Shown: positions 12,401-24,400 of the stretch, piece by piece
Numbering within the stretch: position 1 is the first letter of the stretch
How the letters are laid out: each line of letters opens with the position of its first letter
DNA from: Planctomycetaceae bacterium
GTDB lineage: Bacteria > Planctomycetota > Planctomycetia > Pirellulales > Pirellulaceae
Assembly: GCA_027487485.1 (NCBI GenBank)
Contig: JAIYDN010000008.1
Location: 1-64,000, forward strand
DNA length: 64,000 bases
Direction: 5' to 3'
The notes under the pieces: generated by a model
Databases searched by the model: none
Told to the model about the DNA's origin: nothing
What the model saw: the letters and a program-made list of their open reading frames with translations, nothing else
Position numbers and translations under genes: made by a program

Positions 12401-15400
12401 ACTTTTGTGGAGGCGATGTTAAACCCTGGGGTCCGGACCGTACTGATTGCGAATTCGGTTGTAACCTGTGTGATTGCATCGTTAGTCGGAAGGGAATAAG
12501 AAGTACTTTGCCACCCAGTGTTAACCAAGTTGACTTGAACTTGATCGCCTGCATCCAAAAACAAAGTTGGGGCTCCACCTTGTATCACCTTGTTAATACC
12601 CAAATCCTCTGTACTCGCCGAGGCTCGAAATGTATCGGTGTAGACAGCGCCGTCAAGATCGCCTTTGTCTGGATCATCGAATAGATTACCCAAGGGAATA
12701 ATGCCGAGTGTTCTCAGGTTTCCAGGGACGTTTCTGCCGGTGGTATCCAAAACGTCTAAACCGTCCGCCTCTGCAAACTGGTACCAAGCATGCAGTCCAG
12801 TGTCCGCAATCGACACTCCCCTATCGCGAACTGCGGCTATCTCAGCAGCAGACAAGGCACGACTGTACACGCTGAAATCGGCAATCGTTCCTGTGAACGC
12901 GGTGGGACTATAAAAGCTACCGCCTACACTTCCTTGGTCGGGTCCGAGCATTAAACCGCCAGCGTCAATCGCAATTGGTACAACCGGAATGCTGACTGTG
13001 CCCATCAAGACGCCGTCCAAGTAAATGGATGCAGTATCCTCCGCATCCTGCGTCGTAACGGCTAAGTGATGCAAAAGTCCATCTGCAATGTAAGGAATGC
13101 GAACAGATCTCGCTTGATCCCGAATCGTAATCCAAACGTAGTAACCATCAAAAACTCCTCTAGCGTCACTATTCCTGATCGAGATTTGGAATTCATCGAT
13201 CGCGTTCGGGGTACCTGCCCGGAGGCCGTTGAGCAAGATCGTTGTGTCAGGCTTTAAGGTGCTAAACCATAGCGAAGTCGTGCTGTTTCCCAAACCATTG
13301 TAAACCGATGTAGGCAGTACCAGTGCATTCTGAGTCCCATCAATGGCAAGCCCGGAAATAGGTCGATCTACACCCGAAACAGGTATAGTGCGATCGGCTT
13401 GGGCAAAGCTCATCCCTGTGCCCGAACTTTGGCTTCCCACATCTGAAAAGAGAACTGTCGATCGAGGTTCCACGTTACGTTTAGCAGAACCGATCTCCAA
13501 CCGCGCGCCCGAGAAGACACCGTGATCGTTGTAGTTGATGTTGGTGCTGCCCTGAGTGACGGCAAGTGTCAGGAACCTAGCTGAGGTAGGAATAGTGATG
13601 TCGAAGGAACGAAACGCATCATAAGAACTAACGGATGTCAATTGTGATGGCAATGATCCGATGAAAGAAGAACTAGTTCCTGAAGCTACCTGAACTTGCT
13701 CGCCATTGACATAGCCTGCAAGTACGCCAGCAGTAGAGCTGAACAACACAACAACATTGAGCGAGGCAAATGGGTTGTTGAAACTACTGTCATTGATCCC
13801 AGCGCGTTCCGATACGAAGCGCAACACGTCCTTAGGTGCAAGGCCGCTTGCCGTCCGAATTTCATTCAAATCAAAAGTTACAGCTTGATTGGCATGCATG
13901 CCAATGCCTTCTTCGATTTCCGCATTTCCCTGAATCGGTCTTCCCCGCGTTTGTATCCCTCGGGTGCTAGCTTGGTCACTGGAATTGTTAAAGGTCGCAT
14001 CGTTTGCTGCCGTACCATAGCTGTTGTCGGCCCAGCCCAGGTTGGTAAAGTCAAAATTGACAGACCCGTTGATAGAAAACTTAGCAGGCCCGCCCCCCTG
14101 AACCCGGGCAACTCCTAGGTCGCTGGTGTCAGCAGTCGCATTGAAAGTATCCGTAAACAACGCCGTTGGAATCGTTGCTGTCTTGGCGTCATCAAACAGG
14201 TTTCCAAGAGGAATGCTTGTGGGTATGCGCCCCGTAAGTGAGATGTCATTAAGTCCATTGCCGTTATAGTCCCCAGCGGTTGCAGAAAGATCGCTTCCCC
14301 AAATGGTCAGATCGGGAGTCTGAAAAATACTTCTGATGGTTGTCGAGCCATGGTATACCTGCAGACCATTCGGGCCGATGAACCCCACATCAGCCAAACC
14401 ATCTTTGTTCAAGTCTCCCAACGCAACTGGTTCGAACGATTGGAAGTTATTGGTTTGTACAGTAATACGCAGGTTATTGCCGCCACCTATCTGCTGCAGT
14501 TGCGAAATGATGGGTACCGTTTGTGAAAGCGATGGTAGCAAAGACTCCGTACCCGAGACAGACGGTGTACTCACGGTTGTAAAGACAAGTCCCCACGATT
14601 GCAGAAAGCCGCTGTCAGCATCCGCGAGGTCATTAATCTCTAGAGTCCAAGTCCCGCTGGGAGACTTGCCAGCCAAGCTACCCAGCGAGCCTGTAGGTCG
14701 GAATCGACCCGTGAATGGCGGACTACCCGATGCAATGGATTGTGCCGCTTGGGCGTCGAAGATGGTACCGGTGAAGTTGTCTCCAGACCCTCCAACACGA
14801 CTGAACAACTCCACCCGTGTCCCATCGGGGCCAACAAGGAAAGCCGACAAATCCCCGGTATACGTATGCGTCAATGTTAGATTTACATCAATATCGAAAA
14901 TCTGACCAATCGCATTAAATGCCAAGGAACGACGAACTTGACTTCCTGCGTTGGGACCGATGGGAATCGATAGTCCCGTTTCTTGAACGACTGGGGCTGT
15001 CGTGATGATAGGAGTAAATCCTATCTGCAAACCGGTTGCCAATCCATTGACCGTCTCGACAACGGTTAGCTTGACATCGCTTCCACCGCGAACAGTCACG
15101 ATCTCGACTCGTGTATTATCCGAATTGGGACGAGCAACAACCTGACCTCGCAGACTCGACAGATCGATTTGTCGATTGATCTCATTAATGGTGTTGGTTA
15201 GGACGCTGCCGGTTTTGGAGTCGACTCGAACGAGATACTGGACGGTCAAAGAATTCAGAGAAATCTGTAACGTAGAAGTTTGTCCCGCTGAAAAATTGGG
15301 GGGGGAAGTTGCGGTAAATACGGCCGGGTTCACACTATGAACTTGCACAGAAGCGTTGGGATTGCCAAGCAACAAGTCATCAAGTCCATCTCCGTTTACA

Positions 15401-18400
15401 TCCCCGGCTCCAATGGTTTGGATAGAAATGGGATTGGAAGGAACTGTAAAGGCAACATCGGGCCCTGCCACAAAGCTGCTGGAGATTTCACCAGATGTTA
15501 AGACGCGATTGTACAAACGGAACTCGTTGTACGACGCGTTGGCTGTATCGTCGCTCCCCTTTGACCTACCTAACCAATTATTTGTTTGAGTTATGTTTGC
15601 TAGAGTGTTCGTCGTGTCGAACACACCTGTCTGGACACCATTCAAGTAGACGGTGATGCGTGTATTATTGTTCGGAGCCCCGCCGTCCTGAATGATGAAT
15701 GCAAAGTGATATTCAACACCAAGCTGTAGATTTGGCAGAAGGGTATTATTGCCACCCAGGCCAAATCCAACGCCCCCCAGATTGTTGCCACCATTGCTTC
15801 GCCAAAATGCATAAAGTGAATCACTCTGGCTCGTTCCAAAATCAAAAATTCTCGTTATAAGACCGTTGCCAAAGCTATGTCGAGTTGCCCAGATTTCTAT
15901 GGTTGCAGAGCTTAGACCAGACAATAGATTGTCAGGAAGCTTAATGTATTCTGAATCTGCTTTCGTACCCCCAGTTAAACGGACCGTCGAACCATTGAGC
16001 GATGAATTGACCGTGGCAGGTATTGGATCCTCTAGCGTTGCACTTGTGCCCCCCATGGAATCGGCAAACGTATTGCCAGACGTCTCGTTGAAGCTGTAGC
16101 GGCGCGTCAGAGATTGAGCAATCGTCGCAGGCTGAGCAAACTCGATTGACGCAATGGAGTCGATCGCCGTCATTGCCGGATAAGGAGTCGTCGCCGTAAA
16201 AGCGCTAATGTCGCTTCCGGAGAAAACATAGCCCAATTGCGAGCGTCCAGAAACAATGGTCTCTGCTCCAAAGGTCGAATCCGAACTGACAACCAAATCC
16301 TCACGACGATCTCCAGTCATGTCTTGAACTAAAACAGAAATGCCCCCTACGGGTGAGAAAAGGCTACGTGGCAGCGTGATCTTTCGCGCGTTTCGATCGG
16401 TACCGGTCGTGGAAAGGAAAGTATCAACAAAGGATTGATTCCATTCTCGCGGCCATGGCATCGCTGTCTTGCCGGTCTTGCCACCCATAACCACAGTAAA
16501 CGAATAATCGTTCCCAACAAGCTTGGAGAAAACAAGGTCGGCCGCGCCGTCGGCATTGAAGTCCCCAAATTCATTCGATGGTGTTCCCAATGCGGCGTGA
16601 TCGATAATGATGTCTGCAACATCTGCGACATTCTCAAATTTTGTTTGACTCGTCGGGCCAAATATCAAAAAGCTACGGGTCGCACCGGTAGCAATGAAAT
16701 CGGAACTTCCATCGAGATTGAAGTCCCCAATGGGTCGAAGAGACGAAAGAATTTCGTTGGGCTGGGCGCCATAAAGTCCCTGATCCGGGGAAACCGGTTC
16801 ACTTACATCCAAATAGGGCTTCGCCAATGCATACTCGAATCGTTCCAACGCAAAGCCGCCCGAAGGGAAGTTGGATGGTCGGGGTGGATTGTACGGGAAT
16901 GCTGTTGAGGCACCCGTTGTTGGTTGCAGACCAAAAACTTGATCAGCTCCACCGTCCCCATAAAGTTTATCGTTACCTGTTGAGCCAACGATGTAATCGT
17001 CTCCAGCCCCACCGCGGATCGTGTCGGCAATCGGTCCACCAAAAAGAAAATCGTTACCATCGCCACCCAATATCACTAACGATGTCTCGCTGGCCCCCTG
17101 TTCGAAATCCCCGAGATCAAGTCCCCATTCTTCGTTGAACTCAGGAGATGTCGTACCAGAAATCGGCGAAACGATGAATTGACTGTCGGTGCGAACGACG
17201 TCGTTTCCAGCTTGAGTATTGAACTGTGTCTCTTCAATATTGTTCGTCTGATAGAAGAGGTATTCCTGTTCGTAACTTACACGTCCTCCCGTCGTGGTCG
17301 TGCGATACGCTTGAGTACCGATGTCCCAAACGAAGCTCATGAATTCATATCTATGAAGTCCAGTGTTGTAGCGTAGCGTTGCGTAATCCGGAACATCGAA
17401 GCCGCGTCGATCTGTGTCCCCGCCAAGGTAGACAACGCGATCGCTCCCTTGACCGCCATCCATGCGGTCGTTCTGAGTGGTGACATAAGTCTGCGTTGCC
17501 GGATTGAAGACCGTATTGCTTTGGTTGGCTAGCAACGGCAAGGCATCGGGAATGATTTGGAACGTATCGTCCCCAGTGCCACCGAACAGCAAATCGCTTG
17601 CGCCGCGATCCTTGCCACCGGTCAATACGTCGTTGCCATCGCCACCAAAAATCCAGTCTTCCCCTGCACCGCCGCGTAGAATATCGTTCCCAGCTCCGCC
17701 CAAGATCACATCGCGACGTTCCGAGTCCTTGCGTAACGAAAGATTAACCTTCGGTATCGCAGCAAGTTCATTCGCATTGTTGGTCCCCGTCAAGTTGAAA
17801 CGAAGGTCGTAGATCGTTGGCACTATGTTCGGACTGGATACTCGAAGAAGATACGTTTTTCCGGTCACTAGATTTGCGAGCGAAATAGTGCTGGACGTTC
17901 CAACTGGCGGTGATTGTGGATTGAGCTTGCTGCCGACCGGCAGGCCGTTGGAGCCTCGCTCGTACAGTTCTAGTGCCAAACCATCGATGGGGGAGGCACT
18001 GGCCAATTGTATTATCGCACTCGAAAAGGCATTCGTTGCCAACGAGAATGAATACCAATCCACATCTGTCGGGCTGTCGATTGTCAAGCCGTTAAACTCC
18101 AAGCCGTTCGCTGACACGGTCGTGCCGTCGAACGCCTTTAGCACCGAGTTCACGGGTCGCATCAACTCAAATGACTGAGTGGCGATGTCATTGCGGCTGA
18201 TCGTGCCGTTTGCACTAACTGCACGCTCCGACTTGTCGACCAAGATTGAGTTTCCGCTGCGCACATCGACGACATCGTCCCCTGCTCCTGCGTCAATCCA
18301 TACCGTTTTTTGCACTGTGGGGCCAACGGTGATGATGTCGTTGCCACCCAAAGCATCGATCAGGATCACCAAGAAGTCTCCTTCGGGTGGAATGAGACTC

Positions 18401-21400
18401 GATAGCAATGCCGTTTCTTGAGTGGCTTTCGCGTCGGCGTTGGTGATCTTGGTCAGCGAACCTGCACGCGCATCTTCGTCTGTGTCAGAAAGCAATTGAT
18501 CGAGTCTAAACTGAACCCCTTCGCTGCTCCAGATCTTGTTCCCGTCGCCGTCCGTTGCATCAAAGTCGAGACGAACTTGAGCAGCAAAGCTAAAGTTACC
18601 ATTGTTGTTCGTTAGACGCGTCACCAAATGGTGATCGGTCAAAAGCCCCGGCTCGGTGACAAAGTTCACATCGATTTGATCGGCTGCGTTGGAACCGCCA
18701 ATGTACCAGACTTGATCCGATTCACGTGCGTATTGTTTCCATTCATCGCCTGCAATACCACCGTCCATCGATTCCATCGTGGTGCCGTTGCTTCGGTATA
18801 GTACGTCATTACCACCGTTTCCGTACATGAAGTCTACGACTGTTCCGCCGTACAAATTGTCATTGCCCTCGCTACCGAGCATTCGGTTCAGACCGGTCAC
18901 CTCGAGTGAGTACGGTAACCGTTTAGCGCCACTAGTTAGATTGTCATCCAGATCGAGCGAACCGTCGTCGTTGAGATCGCCGTCGTTTGCAAAGAGATTA
19001 CCTTGTGGGTCTACAAAAATACCAAATTGGTCGTCGATCCCGCTTGCGGTCGAACGAACGGTCGATGGGTCAAAGCTCCATGCATAGAGCTTGTTCCTTC
19101 CCATACCACCAATCAAATCATCGTTCCCCTGGCCAGCGTACAGTTCGTCGTTATCCGCTGTCGAACCGTTGGCAATGTCACCCCATAGACGGTCATCACC
19201 CGCAAAACCAAACAATCGGTCGCTTCCGATTCCACCGTCAAGCTGATCACGCCCAGCCGAACCAAGCAAAATGTCATTTCCGCTGTTGCCGTCGAAGACA
19301 CCGACGTTGTCTCGCGAACGCGCCGACAAACTGGATGTGTCAAAAGACGTGAAGCCGTTAGGTAGGGTAACACCAGTCAATGCGCCCGATTGGATGGCTT
19401 CGTTGCTATAGAATCCAATCGTATCGTTTCCAGCTAAGCCAGCGATACGGAATTGTTCGATCAGCGGCTTGCCATTGGCGTCGGTCATGACGACTGGAAT
19501 AGCGTTGTTCCCCACCAAAACGGAAGCGTTTCCATTGCGTTGGCCGATCAGAATCGTGTCGTTACCAGTCGTTCCGTTGATCACGAGAATGTCGGTCGCA
19601 TTGTCATCTGCAATATCGCTGAGGGTCGTATTCCCGTAGTGACCATCGATGGTATCCGAGATCGCGGGTTCATCTGTCCGGAAGATGAACAGATCGATAC
19701 CGCTTCCACCGTACTGTTTATCGGAACCCGCTTGACCATCGATCAGGTCGGTGCCACTGCCGCCCCAAATGGTGTCGTCACCACCGCCGCCGTAAAGTTG
19801 GTCTTCACCGCTGCCACCAATGAGAACGTCGGCTGCGCCGTTTTTGTCCGCCGTGGTCAGCACACCCGGCGACGCAAAAACCCCTGCCAAGTTATGCGGC
19901 AGATAGGTCGCTCCCACAAACTCATCCCCGACGATGAACTCGTTACCGGCATCCCCGCTGAGTACTTCTCTGCGGATGTTTCCGTGAATGTAGTCGCCGT
20001 CGTCGCCACCAAAAATCTGATCACCGGCCAAAAGCAACTGAGCATTGAATTGGCTAAAATTGGTGACAGTTGGTGCGAAGGCATACATGGTGTCGCGGCC
20101 CGCGCCGCCGTAGAGACGTTGTCCCGCTTGTCGGCCAGTAGAATCTCCGGCTTCGCCAAACATCGTGTCATCGCCATCGTCGCCGTACAAGTTGTCGATT
20201 CCGCTACCACCTTTGATCACATCGTCTCCGGCACCGCCACGTACAACATCGTCTCCGTCGCCACCATCGAGTTGAACGTCGTTCCCAGCCCCCGCGTCGA
20301 GATAGTCGACGCCAGCTCCCCCTGCAAGCACATCGACATCCGTTCCGCCAAACATCACGTCGTTTCCATCGCCGCCACTGAGACTATCACGGCCATCTTG
20401 ATCCACCCCATCGACCGTCAGTCCACCAGTGATGGCAGGTGTGATTCGAATCAATGGAACGTACCTGTCGGCCGCAACCTCAGCTCGTCCGAACGCAGTA
20501 ATGCCGGAAGAGTAAAGTGCTTCGGTTTCTGCGTAATTGGGCGGAAGAACGAAATCGGTTGTGTTTTGGCGATAGTTGGTTCTGATTCCAACCGCTGATC
20601 CGCCAAACATTACGTCATTGCCGTTGCCACCATCCAGGATGTCGTCCCCGCGAAGCCCGACCAAGAAGTCGTCGCCGTCTTCGCCGTTGAGTCGATCGAG
20701 TCCGCTGCCTCCCCACACTTCGTCGTTGCCAGCCCCTGCGCTAACCACATTGTCTCCTTCGCCGGTGTAGATAAAATCCGATCCCCCCAGCGTGACCACC
20801 GAATCGTTACCATCCGTATTGGATGGAGCAAGCTGTGACGAGACCGGTGCACCGTTGACGAAAACGATCGAGCCATCATCCGCAAGAATATAGTTATTGC
20901 CCGCACCAGCCTGGATCACATCGGATTTTCCACCCGCAACAACCACGTCATCGCCAGATCCGGTAGTGATCGAATCGACGCCGCTCAACACCGAGCCGAA
21001 ACTTTCAACGCGGATTGGAATTCCGTTGGAGAACTGAATGGTTCCCCGATCGCCGACGACAATGTTTCTACCATTGCCGGTTACAACGGTATCGTTGCCA
21101 TTGCCAGCAATAACATTGTCATTACCGCCGCCGAGTGTGATCATGTCGTTGCCGTCAGCATTGCTGATCAGGCCTTGCATCGAAGTCACCAACCCACCGC
21201 TGATCGACAGCAATGCCAAGTCGCCGGAAACAAAGTTGTTTCCTTCACCAGCGACAACCGTATCGTTACCTAAACCTGCAAGGATGTAATTGTTCCCGTT
21301 GCCAGCCGTGATTGAATCGTTGCCCGCAAAGGTAGAAAGCAAACGAATCGACGAGATGACGAAGTTATTGGCGGTGACTTCAGCCGAATCACCAATCAAG

Positions 21401-24400
21401 ACATCATCCCCATCCATGCCGGAAATGATGTCCGCACCGTTCATACCAAGGATGCGATTGGAAACACTACTGCCCGTGATCGTATCTGCAGCCGACCCGC
21501 CCGTAACGTCTTCAATACCCGCAATCGTGCCAATATTGTTTGCGCCTGTATTCAAATTAACATTGATCGACGATGACCAAGTGGAATAGTCGATGAAATC
21601 TCGTGCACCCGCTCCGCCGTCGGTCAAGCCTGTTAGCCCCACCCCCGGAGTCATGGCAAAAACGTCGTCGCCGGAACCTGTTGCAACATTCTCGATCGAT
21701 GTGAAACCGATAAGACCTGTCAAGCCGCGTAAAGCTGCCCCAGCATTTGTTGCATTGACATTCACTCGTAAAGAAGCGGTCTGCCCAGACATGTCGAGAC
21801 TGTCGGAGTCGACCCGGCCTGGCGTGACCGTTCCAATCAGATTTCCGGTCAATCGTCCAGATGCTGGAACGATAAATCGGTCGTTGCTGTTGCCGCCCGT
21901 TAGGTTCTCAAAGCTCTCGAAAGCAAAGGGAACACTCGATCCCGAGTCAAGAATGCTACCACCGTTAAGGCCCGATATCGTCCAGTCGGCATTCACATTG
22001 CGACCTACCAACAAGTCATTTCCGCTCGAACCGCCACGCACGAGATCGATATTTTCAAAACGACCACCAATGCGGTTGGCAGTTTTCATTTCGCGGTTGA
22101 TCGTTACGACCGAAGAAGCACCGAATGCCGAGTAGTCCAACGCATCCAAGCCGCCTGCTCCATCGATCACCCCCGCGATGAAATCGGTTGGATCCAAGAT
22201 GAATCGGTCTTCTTGAGCGCCACCCGTCAAGTTCTCGATTGCTTGGAAGTGGAAGGCTCCGTTAATACTGCCTCGGTTCGTTCCGGTGATCGACCATGTG
22301 TTGACCGTATTGCTTCCGACCAGACCACTTACGGTTAACGAATCACTTCCCGACCCGCCTACGATTGTTTCGATGCCTTGAACCCCAAGAGCACGATTGG
22401 ATCCACTGGTAACGGAAATCGAGCCTGCCAGCGAAACACCAAGTCCCGACGTCACACCACTGAAGTCAAACAAGTCGCCGAGTTCCGCAGGAGTGGTTCC
22501 ACCACTTGCTTCCGTGATCGAATCCGTTCCCCAATTGTTGGCGAAAACGTAGCGATCTCTCCCTGCTCCGCCAGCGATCGTGTCGTCGCCATCGCCGCCA
22601 ACCAGCACATCGTCTCCTGAACCCCCAGTCAGCGTGTCGTGCCCTGCCCCACCATAAAGCATGACTGGTACAGTGACACTTTCATCCACGGTGATCTTGT
22701 CATTACCGCTTCCGCCGGTAAACAAAATGCGATTCACGCCGGTGTAAGTTCGAACAGTAGTGTCGTCGTCACCATCGCGATTCTTGTACTTGAACGTAAC
22801 CTGAATCGCATCACGATTCTGATCGTCCTTGAACTGCCTCACACCGAACTCTTCGTTTTCGTCCGTGCCATAGAGAGTACCGCGTGGGCCTGCGTTCTCG
22901 CCGGCGTAAAGCTTGAGTGTTCCATCCGAGGATACTTCAGCCAGCCCTGGTGCAACGCATGAGTGATTGAACTCAAAGAGTTTGAATTCGGCGATCGTGA
23001 AACTATCGCCGCCGAACAGCCAAACATCGTAGTACGCTCGAATGAACGCAGTGATCGAACCATGGGCATCGAATATACATGATCCATTCGGCGCACCGTT
23101 GTCGGGCGTTGGCCGCAAATAGAACAAGTCTCTCAGTTCATCGAGATAAATCTTGCCGTCTTTATCGAGGTCGTTCCAATTGAACCCAAGGTCTGCTCTC
23201 ACGCCACCTTCGATCCCCGCTTGGACGAAGTACAAATCAAGCACCGCTCCGACGGATGCCTCTAGACTAATGCCGAACTCGTCGATGTCCCTTCCGCTGG
23301 TGACGTTGGCGAGGTCGCCGAAATAGAAGCCATCAACGAAGTTGCCGGTCTTGGCGATACCACGTGTGTCAAAGCCCACCGAGAAATCCGCGAAAGCATT
23401 TAGCTTCGCGTTGAACGTTGCATACAAGGGAACTGGTGGGAACGGAATGGGCCCAAACCGCATGCTAAACGGAACATTCAGATCCAGCTTCGGAATACTC
23501 CACTGTACGATGTCAGCCTTCTCGCCAGTGAACAGCTTGAAGATGTTCGAAGGCTCGGTAATCAGCGGGATCTTGATTCCAAATCCTCCCTTGCCATTCG
23601 AGTCCGCTGCACCAGACAATTTGCCGAGCAACGATTTGGTTTTTCCGGCTCCGGCTTTGCCCGAGCTTCCAACTTTGTTGCCGATTGAATTCGGATCGTT
23701 GGGGTTGCTCGAGATTGCTCCATCCAGCGAGTTGGTTTTGACTTGAACCGGCGTGTTCTTGTTGGTCAAGTCGGTTGGCGTGCCGACCAACGCACCTGTG
23801 CTAGGATTGACCGGGTCGGTCGTTGTGTACGCAGCAGTGATCGTGCCTGTAGGTATGGTATTGAAGACAATCTTGGTCTTGTTAACGCCAGCATCTTTGT
23901 AACGAACAACCTTGTAGGTGTTGGACGACATCTCGCTGCCATTACTGAACACACGAACGCGGCTACCGGCCTTCGCACTGGAAGGTAGGATGCGTTCCAG
24001 GCCCGTACCCGTGGTAGCGATACCTGTGAGCGCAGTCGGCTTGCCGGTTACATAGTAGGTTCCGAAGTTAATAACGATCGAATCCCCATCGCGCACGGCT
24101 TCGTCGAATGAATCCATGAACTTGAAAATTTCTTGCATCAAGCCGATCACTTGCTGGGCCTTGCGAGCCGCGTTCCTAGTCTTCTCGTTGGCGGATGCAC
24201 CAATCATGCCAAGCGAGACGAACGTAATTTCGGGACCGCTCAACAATTGCGATAGATCGTTTAAACCTGGCACAGGCGAAGCTAAAAAGTCAATCAACGG
24301 ACGAATTGGGCCCAAGTAGGTCTTGAGAGACTCAAACACAGGGCGAACGACCGTGGTCAAAAAGCTGCCCATATCGAGATTGACGTCCCGAATCGCTATG

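Noticed and set aside
19453-20598. 381-codon open frame on the plus strand
   Set aside because: It lies antisense to the RTX block; the repeat composition of GGxGxD in reverse creates long stop-free frames. The protein has no family-like motif and no ribosome site.
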